Program-made: the position numbers and the translations under genes
Assembly (NCBI GenBank): GCA_964344985.1
Contig: CAYFPI010000017.1
Coordinates: forward strand, 1 to 31,214
DNA: 31,214 nucleotides
Direction of reading: 5' to 3'
DNA from: Thioglobus_A sp964344985
GTDB lineage: Bacteria; Pseudomonadota; Gammaproteobacteria; PS1; Pseudothioglobaceae
Part shown: one piece after another, positions 14,246 through 22,756 of the stretch
Layout: each line of letters starts with the position of its first letter
How positions within the stretch are numbered: the stretch's first letter is position 1
The notes under the pieces: generated by a model
What the model was told of the DNA's origin: nothing
Seen by the model: the letters and a program-made list of their open reading frames with translations, nothing else
The model's database searches: none

Positions 14246-16279
14246 TTAACTAAGATAAGAAACATCTGCAACAGATAAGAATAGTGAACGAACCCAATTA
14301 ATTAAGTTAAGACGCGCTTGCTTTAGATCAGGATTATCACTATTAACCATTACTTGATCAAAGAAAGTATCAATACTAGATTTTAAAGAAATTAACTCAC
14401 TCATATTCGCCGTGTAATCTTTAGAATCTTGAATATTATTAGCAACTGTTTGAGTGACTAAAAACAATGATTTCTCAGCCTGTTCTACCAAAATACTCTC
14501 ATCAAGCTTAGTAGATAAATCACCTTGGTCTTTAAGCATGTTGGCAATACGCTTATTAGCCTCAATTAAACTTTCTGAAGCTTGATTCTGGGTAAAGCTA
14601 TTTAACGCTTCAACACGCAGGTGAAAATCGTACGGAGATTCTGGGCGCACTGCCAGCACCGCTTCAAATGCTTTGGTGTTTACTTTTTGCTCTTTATAGT
14701 AAGCACGCAATCGATCCATCATAAATTTATAAATATCTTTGGCACTGTCACTATTTACTTCTGATGAATGAGCCTGCAATGAATCGGCAATCAAAGCTTT
14801 CAAATTAAGATTAAGCTTAGACTCCACCATAATTCTTAATAGACCTAGAGCCATTCTACGTAGCGCATAAGGATCTTTAGATCCAGTAGGGCCTTGGCCA
14901 ATACCGTAAATTCCTGTGATTGTATCAAGCTTATCAGCAATAGCTACAACCAACCCTTCAGTACTTGATGGTAGTGTATCACCTGCAAATCTTGGGTGAT
15001 AATGTTCGCTGATCGCTGTTGCTACGGCATCAGTTTCTTTGTCGTTACGTGCATAATATCCACCCATAACACCTTGCAAATCTGCAAATTCGCCCACCAT
15101 ATCAGAAACTAAATCAGACTTACATAATAAGCCTGCACGCTTACAATCAGTCTCATTAGCGTCAATCATTTGTGCAATATTGCCAGCAAGTGTTTCAATA
15201 CGCCTAACTTTATCACCCATTGAGCCTAATGACTTCATAAACAAAACAGAGTCTAATTTATCTAGGCGTGAAGCCAGTGTGTGGGCTTTATCTTGATCCC
15301 AAAAGAATTCTGAATCAGCAAGGCGTGGTCGAATCACTCGCTCGTTGCCATCAATAATTACATTAATATCGCTAGATTCAATATTGGCCACTGAAATAAA
15401 TGCTGGCAATAAATTACCCTTATCATCAAGCATATGGAAATATTTTTGATGGGACTTCATTGCTGAAATCAAAGCCTCTTCTGGCACATTTAAGAAATCT
15501 TTGTTAAATCTTCCGGCAAATGCTCTTGGATATTCAACCAATGCACACACTTCGTCTAACAATGCCTCATCAATAACAGCGGTGGCATTATTGTCTTTAG
15601 CCACTTGATTAACTTGAGAACGGATAACCTCTTTGCGCTTATTAAAATCTGGCTCAATTTGAGATTTTTCAAGTAACGTTTGTTGGTAGTTTCCAGCTTC
15701 ACTGATACTAAACTCTTGTTCGCCAGTAAAACGCAACCCTCGTGTTGTATTTCCAGCACTCATTCCCATTACATCTGCTTTAACAACATCAGAGCCCAGC
15801 ATCATGATTAGCCAATGAGTTGGACGCACAAAATAAGCATCTAAATTACCCCAACGCATTGGTTTGGCAATAGGTATGTCTTTAATGGCAGTACTTACCA
15901 CTCCTTGCAATAGATCTTTAGTATTTAGACCTTTTTGCTCTTTGGTAAAAAAGTAATAATCAGCCTTGCCTAATGTTTTTGTGTCGAGTTTAGATTTATC
16001 AACACCGCACGATTTTGCAAACCCTTCTACCGCTTGATCTGGAGCGCTAACAGCTGGGCCTTTTCTCTCAATAGTTTGATCATCTTGTTGTAATTGTAGC
16101 GCATTAACCAATACCGCTAACCGTCTCGGCGTAGCAAATGATTCAACCTTGGAGTAAGACAGTTTTAATGCATCTAATTGTGCAGTTAAGTTTGTAGTTA
16201 AACTGTTTGAGAGTTTTTGTAATAATTTAGGCGGTAGTTCTTCTGTGCCTAATTCAAGTAAGAAATCTTGTGTATTCAT
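14246..16279 (-). CDS. glyS: Glycyl-tRNA synthetase beta subunit
   Basis: 677 residues, typical of the bacterial alpha2-beta2 enzyme. The start MNTQDFLLELGTEELPPK and the block RHIRPR.. seen here as NERVIRPRLADSEFFW are hallmarks, as is FAGDTLPSST and the HD-like GSKDPYALRR. The beta subunit binds tRNA-Gly; the alpha subunit (glyQ) normally sits directly upstream, but here the upstream neighbour is minC and glyQ is not in the window. The gap to minC is 11 bases and to dtd 6. The frame is intact. Confidence 0.95.
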   Translation of the reverse strand: MNTQDFLLELGTEELPPKLLQKLSNSLTTNLTAQLDALKLSYSKVESFATPRRLAVLVNALQLQQDDQTIERKGPAVSAPDQAVEGFAKSCGVDKSKLDTKTLGKADYYFFTKEQKGLNTKDLLQGVVSTAIKDIPIAKPMRWGNLDAYFVRPTHWLIMMLGSDVVKADVMGMSAGNTTRGLRFTGEQEFSISEAGNYQQTLLEKSQIEPDFNKRKEVIRSQVNQVAKDNNATAVIDEALLDEVCALVEYPRAFAGRFNKDFLNVPEEALISAMKSHQKYFHMLDDKGNLLPAFISVANIESSDINVIIDGNERVIRPRLADSEFFWDQDKAHTLASRLDKLDSVLFMKSLGSMGDKVRRIETLAGNIAQMIDANETDCKRAGLLCKSDLVSDMVGEFADLQGVMGGYYARNDKETDAVATAISEHYHPRFAGDTLPSSTEGLVVAIADKLDTITGIYGIGQGPTGSKDPYALRRMALGLLRIMVESKLNLNLKALIADSLQAHSSEVNSDSAKDIYKFMMDRLRAYYKEQKVNTKAFEAVLAVRPESPYDFHLRVEALNSFTQNQASESLIEANKRIANMLKDQGDLSTKLDESILVEQAEKSLFLVTQTVANNIQDSKDYTANMSELISLKSSIDTFFDQVMVNSDNPDLKQARLNLINWVRSLFLSVADVSYLS

Positions 16280-16290
16280 AACGGAGTATT

Positions 16291-17018
16291 TTAAATAATT
16301 TGAAATCGCAGTTGAGAATCAATTAAATCAATCATCACTGAACGTGCATAAAGCTTGGTAGGCACAACATCAAACTTTTTGTAAATACCTGCAATTGAAA
16401 TAAGTTGTGCATTGAATGAATGGATAAAAATAGTGGCTTTTTCATCGCCATCTATACCTGCAAACAAACTTCCTTGCACTTCCTTGTAGGCCGAAATAGA
16501 GCCAAATGACATAACTTCAGCACCAGATTTAACCTTGCCTAGTAAAACTAAANNNNNNNNNNATCCCTGTCGTGTGCAACAACTTGTTGAGATGAATAAA
16601 CCTTATTAGTAACAATTTTAGGCGCTTGGTATACTTTGTCTTGATGAGGGTTGTGTACAGGCTGCTCTACTGCTTGCTCTTGCGACGGCTGTTTTACTTT
16701 TTTGGTTTTGCTTGGTGTTAATGACTTGCCAAATACTGCAAGCCCTGAGAACTTAGCAAAATCTACCAACTCTTGTTTTTTAGAGCGAATACCTACAGCC
16801 ACCATATCATTTTGAGTAAGTATTTCAACCAATACTGCTAGCTCATTTGCTTGAAAATTATTATCTTCAATTTCAAGAATAACAGGCGCATGCTGGAATT
16901 GCGATTTATTGCTGCTTGCCAGTGTGTAAATTTCCGTTGCTAAAATATCAGTATTATTAGTTCTGACCTTCAGCGTGTAAAGCGCCTCAGTTTGAGTAAC
17001 AACTTCAATTTTATTCAA
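16291..17018 (-). CDS. minC: Septum site-determining protein MinC, interrupted by an assembly gap
   Basis: The N-terminal domain (NKIEVVTQTEALYTLKVRT onward) and proline-rich linker run up to a stretch of ten Ns. The C-terminal beta-helix domain then continues as GSISAYKEVQGSLFAGIDGD, IFIHSFNAQLISIAGIY, as in MinC. If the Ns are removed, the join reads ..VVAHDRD-LVLLGKVKSGAEVM.., exactly the expected family sequence in one frame, so the gene is intact in the cell. MinC blocks FtsZ rings away from midcell with MinD and MinE, neither of which is here. The TTG at 17018 is proposed as start: it overlaps the preceding stop as TTGA and has AGGGTGG before it. Upstream in-frame TTG and GTG codons are alternatives. 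Confidence 0.88.
16553..16562. other. Run of ten Ns (assembly gap) inside minC
   Basis: Ten undefined bases in the MinC coding region. The reading frame is restored to the family sequence when they are taken as length zero, so they look like a fixed-size spacer between abutting contigs rather than ten real bases. Confidence 0.95.
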
Positions 17019-17407
17019 TTTCGCCACCCTTGAGTGCAATCAAGAAAATTCCAAACACGGTTCATGCCAGTATCACCACTAAGCATTAATTCTAATGGTG
17101 CTTTGTGTTTGAATTTTTTCACTGATTGTTTTAACCAAACTGATGCGTATTCTTTATTGGTTGGAAAAGTTGTGCCAAGTGATTCATGAATGCCTAAAAT
17201 CATCTCAGCGCGCTTTGTCAGTGCGTCGGTAAACTCAAATGCATGTTCACCGCGTCTATATTTGTACAAATGCCTTGGTTTAATAACATCATTCAAACCC
17301 AACATTGTTAATTGATCCTGATCTGTCAAATCCCAATTCTCTAGAATTTGAGACAATTGAAAAGTTAACTGTTTTTTTTGATCATCGCCCATTGCTTCAA
17401 TATTCAT
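17015..17407 (-). CDS. ParS/Xre/MbcA antitoxin-like protein without a toxin beside it
   Basis: 130 residues. The C-terminal half (from ALTKRAEMILGIHESL through ASVWLKQ to APLELMLSGDTGMNRVWNFLD) matches the toxin-binding domain of Xre/MbcA/ParS antitoxins (PF09722, formerly DUF2384), including the P-L-E-L-M..G..G...V..FL signature. The N-terminal part is helical and might be a degenerate DNA-binding domain (LTMLGLNDVIKPRHLYKYRRG). Its partner, a RES-domain toxin, is absent; the neighbours are tolA (1-base overlap, ATG inside the stop) and minC. That setting suggests a housekeeping role, perhaps regulatory, rather than an addiction module. This is inference. Confidence 0.7.
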   Translation of the reverse strand: MNIEAMGDDQKKQLTFQLSQILENWDLTDQDQLTMLGLNDVIKPRHLYKYRRGEHAFEFTDALTKRAEMILGIHESLGTTFPTNKEYASVWLKQSVKKFKHKAPLELMLSGDTGMNRVWNFLDCTQGWRN

Positions 17408-18354
17408 TAATTCACCCTAAAGTGGAATAATATTTCACGATCAAATACGCTTTTATCTGGTGCATGCGGCAGTGGCGAAGCTTTATATACTGCTCGCTCA
17501 ATAGCATTTTTAAATGACTTGGCTTTCGCATTGTTATCAATGTTGCAAGACTGAAGATTAACCATCTCAACATTACCATTTAAATCTTGCAAGATATAAA
17601 CATCACAACCCCAATGATCTTTAGCACCTTGATAACGCCACTCTTGCTTAACCCTTGAAGCAATCTGATTTACATAATTTGCTTTTAACTCATTTAAAAT
17701 ATCTTCTTGAGCTAATTCTCTTTCTTGGTCTTCTTCAGCTTGCACTTCTTTAGTTAATGAACGCTTATCTTGTTCTTTTTCAAACTTTTTAGCCTCAGCT
17801 TGACGCTGTTTTTCAATTTTTTGTTTTTCTCTCTCAGCTTTTTTAGCTTTATCCTCTGCCTCTTTGGCTTTTTTCTCGGCTAATTTCTTCTTCTTCTCAG
17901 CTTCCTTGGCTTTCTTTTCAGCCAACTTCTTTTTCTGCAATGCTTTTTTGATTTTCTGCTCAGTAGCAAGTCGCTTCTTTTCAGCTTCTAATTTGGCCTT
18001 TTTTTCTTTTTTAACTTTAGCTTTAAGCTTTTTAAGGCGTTGTTGTTCTTTATAGCGCTCATTTTCAACTTTCTTTTCAGCACGCTTAAGATCAGCCAAA
18101 TGTTTTTCACGCTTTTGTTTAATATCGATTAAGCGTTGTTTTTCTTTTTTAATTTCAGTTAGATCAATGGTGACTGCTTTGGGTACTGCTGTAGTTGATT
18201 TGGCCGATTGTTTTGGAATTTCCCATTTTTGCACATTAGAAAAAACCAGACCAATGATAAGCGCCACATGCAAAACTACCGCCACCCAAAAAGCAACAGG
18301 ATGCTTTTTTGCAATTTTGGGTAATTTGATGTTTTTCAGTCGATCAGTGTTCAT
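17407..18354 (-). CDS. tolA: Tol-Pal system protein TolA
   Basis: 315 residues in three parts. An N-terminal anchor helix (residues about 21-42, AFWVAVVLHVALIIGLVF) binds TolQR. A long lysine/alanine/glutamate-rich helix spans about residues 75-215 across the periplasm. The C-terminal domain holds a cysteine pair (WGCDVYI and LQSCN) as in other TolA domain III. TolA couples the inner-membrane motor to Pal and TolB at the division site. It overlaps tolR by one base. tolB and pal, which usually follow, are not here. Confidence 0.92.
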   Translation of the reverse strand: MNTDRLKNIKLPKIAKKHPVAFWVAVVLHVALIIGLVFSNVQKWEIPKQSAKSTTAVPKAVTIDLTEIKKEKQRLIDIKQKREKHLADLKRAEKKVENERYKEQQRLKKLKAKVKKEKKAKLEAEKKRLATEQKIKKALQKKKLAEKKAKEAEKKKKLAEKKAKEAEDKAKKAEREKQKIEKQRQAEAKKFEKEQDKRSLTKEVQAEEDQERELAQEDILNELKANYVNQIASRVKQEWRYQGAKDHWGCDVYILQDLNGNVEMVNLQSCNIDNNAKAKSFKNAIERAVYKASPLPHAPDKSVFDREILFHFRVN

Positions 18355-18806
18355 TATTTTGCATCGGGAGATTCGGTCACAATACCTACTTTATCAACAC
18401 CATTTTTTTGCAAAAATGCCATAAGTGAAACCACAGAGCCATAAGCTACATTTTCATCACCGCGAACAAATACTTTCATATTTGGATAAATCTCTAAGCG
18501 AGCACTTACTCGACCAGCAATAATACCTAGAGGCAATCTTTCACCTTCGGAAATTTCCGATGTGTCTTCATCAAGTGAATTAATAAAATATTCACCATTT
18601 TTATTAATAGTAACAATGGTGGGTTGCGGTTCAGTAAAATCCACCATCGTAGCCTCAGCACTCGGCAAATCTACCTCAATACCTTGTTCAATAATTGGCG
18701 TTGTCATCATAAAAATAACAAGTAATACCAACATAACATCAATATACGGCACAATGTTGATGTTTGCATCAACACTTGGTCTGTGGCGTTTTGGCAGTTC
18801 AATCAT
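18354..18806 (-). CDS. tolR: Tol-Pal system protein TolR
   Basis: 150 residues of the ExbD/TolR family. One membrane helix near residues 17-36 contains the essential aspartate in NIVPYIDVMLVLLVIFMM. The periplasmic domain ends with VSLMAFLQKNGVDKVGIVTE. TolR and TolQ form the proton-driven motor energising TolA. It starts 9 bases after the tolQ stop. A ten-residue acidic insertion (LDEDTSEISEGERLPL) in the periplasmic domain is slightly longer than in E. coli. Confidence 0.93.
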   Translation of the reverse strand: MIELPKRHRPSVDANINIVPYIDVMLVLLVIFMMTTPIIEQGIEVDLPSAEATMVDFTEPQPTIVTINKNGEYFINSLDEDTSEISEGERLPLGIIAGRVSARLEIYPNMKVFVRGDENVAYGSVVSLMAFLQKNGVDKVGIVTESPDAK

Positions 18807-18815
18807 AAAATGTGA

Positions 18816-19484
18816 TTATTTTTGTCTTTGGAAACTAACAAACAATTCTTCAACAAAAGCAGTGTACTTATTATTAATTTCACCAACTTGGGTAATTAGT
18901 CGGTTGTAAGCAACAGTTGCTGGAATGGCTGCAAATAAGCCAAATGCTGTTGCAATCAATGCTTCTGCGATACCAGGCGCTACAATAGCAATGGTTGCTT
19001 GCTTAACGGATGCTAGACCAATAAATGAATGCATAAGCCCCCGAACTGTACCAAATCAACCAATGTACGGGCTTGATGAAGCAATCATTGCCAAAACACT
19101 TAAACCGTGGTCTAGGCGATCAACTTCATTATTAACTGCGGTATTCATTGAGCGATAAGCACGCTCTGAATTAATAACTAAAGCTTGATTAGAAGCAGAT
19201 GACGTGTGTGTAAACTCACCATAACCTGCACCAAAAATATGCTCCATAGGTGTACGATTAGCAACTTGCTCAGGAATTTGAGCATGTAATTTATCTAGAT
19301 CTGTATCTGAGAGAAAATTATGATGAAACACTCGAATGTCTTTATTGGCATCCATTAAAGTTTTCTTTTTAGACATGATAATTGTCCAAGAATAGATGCT
19401 CATTAATACCAGAATTAACATAACTACTTGCACCACAAATCCGGCACTAATAATTAAACTAAAAATCGATAAACCGTTATCCAT
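18816..19484 (-). pseudogene. tolQ: Tol-Pal system protein TolQ with an internal stop codon
   Basis: Read through, this is a 222-residue ExbB/TolQ protein: N-terminal helix (FVVQVVMLILVLMSIYSW), cytoplasmic loop, then LAMIASSSPYIG, a TGA at 19056-19058, FGTVRGLMHSFIGLASVKQA and the last helix. In relatives the residue at the stop is leucine and the Arg after GTV is tryptophan, so two single-base changes (T to G, T to C) lie within 20 bases. There is no frameshift. As written the product stops after 142 residues, before the last two helices, and should not work. A sequence error is a real alternative, since tolR, tolA and ybgC are intact. Starts within the ybgC stop region (8-base overlap). 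Confidence 0.8.
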
Positions 19485-19875
19485 TTATTTTCTCCAAAAT
19501 TTCGCTTGGGATAGCACAAGGTTTGAATTTTTGTGCATCTAAACAAGCCACAGTAATTTGAGCTTTAAATAATACCTTATTTTGCTCTGAACTCATTATT
19601 TTCTGTGAAAAAACTAAGCTTGCTTTGCGTGCTTTTTCAACAGTTGTTTCTACGATTAACAAATCATTAAATCGTGCTGGTGACTGGTACTGCGCTTCTA
19701 AAGATTTAACGGCAAAAATAATATTGTCTTCAGCGATTAGTTGGTCTTGTTCAAAACCTAATTCTCTTAATAATTCACTTCTGGCGCGTTCGATAAATTT
19801 TAAATAATTTGCATAATAAACCACCCCGCCACTGTCGGTATCTTCATAGTAAACACGAACCTTAAGCTTACTCAT
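19477..19875 (-). CDS. ybgC: Acyl-CoA thioesterase YbgC
   Basis: 132 residues of the hot-dog thioesterase family. The active-site segment VYYEDTDSGGVVYYANYLKF near residue 8 contains the catalytic aspartate and the conserved GVVY.ANYL. YbgC cleaves acyl-CoA thioesters and is the usual first gene of the tol operon. Its start overlaps the ruvB end by 8 bases and its stop overlaps tolQ by 8. The full domain is present. Confidence 0.94.
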   Translation of the reverse strand: MSKLKVRVYYEDTDSGGVVYYANYLKFIERARSELLRELGFEQDQLIAEDNIIFAVKSLEAQYQSPARFNDLLIVETTVEKARKASLVFSQKIMSSEQNKVLFKAQITVACLDAQKFKPCAIPSEILEKING

Positions 19876-20896
19876 TGAACAAATCTTGTACTTTATCTGG
19901 CTGAGAAAGACCTAAATGCGTATAAGCCAGATTAGTAGCGCTTCTTCCACGAGGAGTACGCATGATAAAACCTTGTTGAATTAGATAAGGCTCTACCATA
20001 TCCTCTAAAGTGCCACGCTCCTCACCAATTGCCGTAGCAAGTGTATCAAGCCCAACAGGACCACCAGAGAATTTTTGCACCATAATTGACAAGTAATCTC
20101 TATCTAATTGTTCAAGGCCAGCTTCATCCACTTTAAGCGTTGTTAATGCTTCATTGGCAATATCTTGATGAATAATCCCTTGTGTTTTTACATCAGCAAA
20201 ATCACGCACTCGACGCAAGAGTCTGTTTGCAATTCTAGGAGTGCCACGTGAACGCTTAGCAACTTCATTAGCACCATCGGACTCAATTTTGATATTTAAA
20301 ATACCGGCTGAGCGCTCAACAATGGTTCGCAAATCTTTAGCATTGTAGAACTCTAGGCGCTGAATGATGCCAAAGCGATCTCTAAGAGGTGAAGTTAACA
20401 TGCCTGCTCTTGTGGTAGCACCAATTAAAGTAAAAGGCGGCAACTCAAGCTGAACAGAATGAGCAGCCACACCTTCGCCCACCATAATATCGAGCTTAAA
20501 ATCTTCTAGTGCAGGATAAAGAATCTCTTCTACAACAGAATTAAGTCTATGAATCTCATCAATGAATAAAATATCATATGGCTCAAGCTTGGTTAGAATT
20601 GCAGCCAAATCTCCAGAGCGCTCCAAAACTGGACCAGAAGTTTGTTTAAACCCTGCGCCCATCTGATTAGCAATGACATTGGCTAAGGTTGTTTTTCCCA
20701 GTCCGGGAGGGCCATAAATCAAACAATGGTCTAGTGTATCACCACGCTTTTTAGCAGCCTGAATAAACAGTGACATTTGAGACTTAACATCGTCTTGACC
20801 AATGTATTCATCTAGCGAATCTGGGCGAACAGAGGTCATGATAACATCTTCACCACCTTGGTCTTGAGTACTTAATAAAGAGTCTTCTTCTATCAT
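19868..20896 (-). CDS. ruvB: Holliday junction branch-migration ATPase RuvB
   Basis: 342 residues, normal size. The AAA+ parts are seen in order: Walker A GPPGLGKTTLA near residue 63, Walker B FIDEIHRL near 114, sensor GATTRAG near 158, arginine finger in SPLRDRFG near 169, and the winged-helix tail with RTPRGR. RuvB drives branch migration together with RuvA. ruvA is not adjacent; ruvC lies elsewhere in the window. It starts 27 bases after the lolB stop and probably heads or joins the ybgC-tol cluster. Confidence 0.97.
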   Translation of the reverse strand: MIEEDSLLSTQDQGGEDVIMTSVRPDSLDEYIGQDDVKSQMSLFIQAAKKRGDTLDHCLIYGPPGLGKTTLANVIANQMGAGFKQTSGPVLERSGDLAAILTKLEPYDILFIDEIHRLNSVVEEILYPALEDFKLDIMVGEGVAAHSVQLELPPFTLIGATTRAGMLTSPLRDRFGIIQRLEFYNAKDLRTIVERSAGILNIKIESDGANEVAKRSRGTPRIANRLLRRVRDFADVKTQGIIHQDIANEALTTLKVDEAGLEQLDRDYLSIMVQKFSGGPVGLDTLATAIGEERGTLEDMVEPYLIQQGFIMRTPRGRSATNLAYTHLGLSQPDKVQDLFNE

Positions 20897-20923
20897 TATT
20901 TTTCAGATGTTTTTTATCGTATT

Positions 20924-21430
20924 TTAGCTGTTAATATCACTCAGAACTAGTTTGATTTTTAAGTCTTGGTGTGGATTACTTAGTTTGACAATTCGAGGGT
21001 ATTTTTTGTTATCAATCAATTGATGACTTACAATATTAATTTGCCAATTAGGATCAATATTTAAATCATTTACAAAGATAACATTGCTTAACTTTTTAAC
21101 AGGAAAATTCCAGCCAAGATGCTTATTCATCCACTGACCCAGTGTCATTTCTATTGGCTGTTTATTAACAAACAATTTTGACGGTGTGTGTTTAATGTTG
21201 ACTTGCCCAAGCCCCAATGTGCCAGTAAGTTTGATTTGATAATAATCTTGAGAAAATTCAAAATCAAAACCAGCGTTTTGACGAATATCTGGAGAGTTAA
21301 CACTCATGCGCCCGCTTGCACTCCACTTATCTGGAAGAGTATTTGGTACTGATAAAGAATCTGGCCGTGTATTGACACTTGAGCAGGCGTTTAATAATAA
21401 AATTAAACCAATAACAATGATTTGTTTCAT
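20924..21430 (-). CDS. lolB: Outer-membrane lipoprotein LolB
   Basis: 168 residues from the ATG at 21430, chosen because it opens a lipoprotein signal: MKQIIVIGLILLLNAC with a lipobox ending in cysteine 16; an in-frame upstream start at 21475 would spoil it. The mature domain shows WSASGRMSV, FDFEFSQDYYQIKLTGTLGLG and GQWMNKHLGW, typical of LolB. It receives lipoproteins from LolA and inserts them in the outer membrane. The order hemA (divergent) / lolB is common in gammaproteobacteria. ispE, its usual next gene, has been replaced by ruvB. Confidence 0.88.
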   Translation of the reverse strand: MKQIIVIGLILLLNACSSVNTRPDSLSVPNTLPDKWSASGRMSVNSPDIRQNAGFDFEFSQDYYQIKLTGTLGLGQVNIKHTPSKLFVNKQPIEMTLGQWMNKHLGWNFPVKKLSNVIFVNDLNIDPNWQINIVSHQLIDNKKYPRIVKLSNPHQDLKIKLVLSDINS

Positions 21431-21466
21431 ATAATCTACATTGTAGTGCAAAGACCACCCTTTGGG

Positions 21467-21472
21467 TATAAT
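21467..21472 (+). promoter_or_regulatory. Probable -10 element for hemA
   Basis: A consensus TATAAT lies 33 bases before the hemA ATG, inside the 75-base divergent gap with lolB. No good -35 is found at 16-18 bases (the nearest, TTGTAG, is 20 away). Confidence 0.45.
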
Positions 21473-21505
21473 CAAGCGCTTATTTTGATTTATTTTGTTT
21501 AACTC

Positions 21506-22756
21506 ATGTCACAAATTGCAATTTTAAGTGTGAATCATGCTAAGGCACCTGTTGCTGTTCGCGAGCGCGTGGCATTTGCACCTAATCAATTATCTGATGA
21601 GTTAAAAAAACTAGCCTTAATTGATACAGTTGAAGCTTGTGTGATTTTATCAACTTGCAATCGTGCTGAAATTTACGCAGTTATTAATGATGATCAGCCA
21701 AAAGAGGTGCTAAGCGATTTTCTAGCAACTACTCATGATATCTCACGCGCAGAAATCGATCCTTATTTAGATTATTTTGAAAGTGATGCGGCGCTAGACC
21801 ATATATGTAATGTTGCATGTGGTTTGGACTCTCTAGTAATGGGTGAGCCTCAAATTCTAGGACAACTAAAAGACGCTTATCATGGCGCAAAGGAAACTGG
21901 CACACTTAATAAGTTACTAGAAAAACTATTTCAGCACGCTTTTTCAACTGCAAAAAAAGTAAGAACTGATACTCAAATTGGTTCTTCTCCAGTCTCTATT
22001 GCATATTGCGCAGTAAAACTTAGTGAAAAAATATTTGCAAATTTATCAGAGCAAACAGTGCTACTAATTGGCGCTGGAGAAATGATTGAACTGTGTGCTC
22101 AACACCTTAATCAAAAAGGTGTTAACAACATGATTGTGGCCAATAGAACAATCGAAAACGCTCAAAAAATTGCCAGAGAGTACGATGCTAAAGCCATTAG
22201 TTTAAAGCAATTTTCTTCTATCATTCATGAGGCAGATATCATCATATCTTCCACTGCAGCTTCAGTACCTATTATTGGTAAAGGCTTGATTGAAAGCGCT
22301 CTAAAAATGCGTAAACATAAGCCAATGTTTATGCTCGATATTGCCATTCCACGTGATATTGAACCAGAAGTTGGTCAATTAAACGATGTGTATTTATACA
22401 CCATTGATGATCTTGAACAAGTGGTTAGTGACAATATTGATTCGCGTGAAAAAGAAAAAACACTGGCTCAAGAAATTATTGTAAAGCAATCTCAAGTCTT
22501 TAATCAATGGCTAGAAGTCTTGCCTAATGAAGAAGTGGTACAGTCTTATCGATCTAGCGCTAACCACATTAAAGAACAAGTGCTGGCTGATGCGTTAAAA
22601 CGCCTTAATAATGGTGGAGATGGTGAACAAATCATTAAAAAACTAGCGGACCAACTAACTAATAAACTTTTACATACAACCTTTAAAAACATTAAACAAA
22701 CTTCACACAAAGACCTTGGGCAGTGCGAAGGTTGTGTTCCTAATACTAAAAAATAA
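21506..22756 (+). CDS. hemA: Glutamyl-tRNA reductase
   Basis: 416 residues. HemA reduces glutamyl-tRNA to glutamate semialdehyde, the first step of the five-carbon haem pathway. The catalytic cysteine is in ILSTCNRAEIYAV near residue 50. The NADPH-binding domain follows (LLIGAGEMIELCAQHL near 190) and the dimerisation helix closes the protein. The GHAPV-like start here reads LSVNHAKAPVAVRERVAF. The start overlaps nothing and it has no strong ribosome site (TTTAACTC). The last base of its stop is the first base of prfA, so the two are coupled, as in E. coli. Confidence 0.97.
   Translation: MSQIAILSVNHAKAPVAVRERVAFAPNQLSDELKKLALIDTVEACVILSTCNRAEIYAVINDDQPKEVLSDFLATTHDISRAEIDPYLDYFESDAALDHICNVACGLDSLVMGEPQILGQLKDAYHGAKETGTLNKLLEKLFQHAFSTAKKVRTDTQIGSSPVSIAYCAVKLSEKIFANLSEQTVLLIGAGEMIELCAQHLNQKGVNNMIVANRTIENAQKIAREYDAKAISLKQFSSIIHEADIIISSTAASVPIIGKGLIESALKMRKHKPMFMLDIAIPRDIEPEVGQLNDVYLYTIDDLEQVVSDNIDSREKEKTLAQEIIVKQSQVFNQWLEVLPNEEVVQSYRSSANHIKEQVLADALKRLNNGGDGEQIIKKLADQLTNKLLHTTFKNIKQTSHKDLGQCEGCVPNTKK

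Noticed and set aside
17864..18055. Phenylalanine-rich plus-strand frame
   Set aside because: It is the antisense reading of the TolA lysine-rich shaft.
19056..19058. TGA in tolQ read as tryptophan (a changed code)
   Set aside because: Several genes here end with TGA at the expected length (for example ccmA), tryptophan is encoded by TGG elsewhere, and the family residue is leucine.
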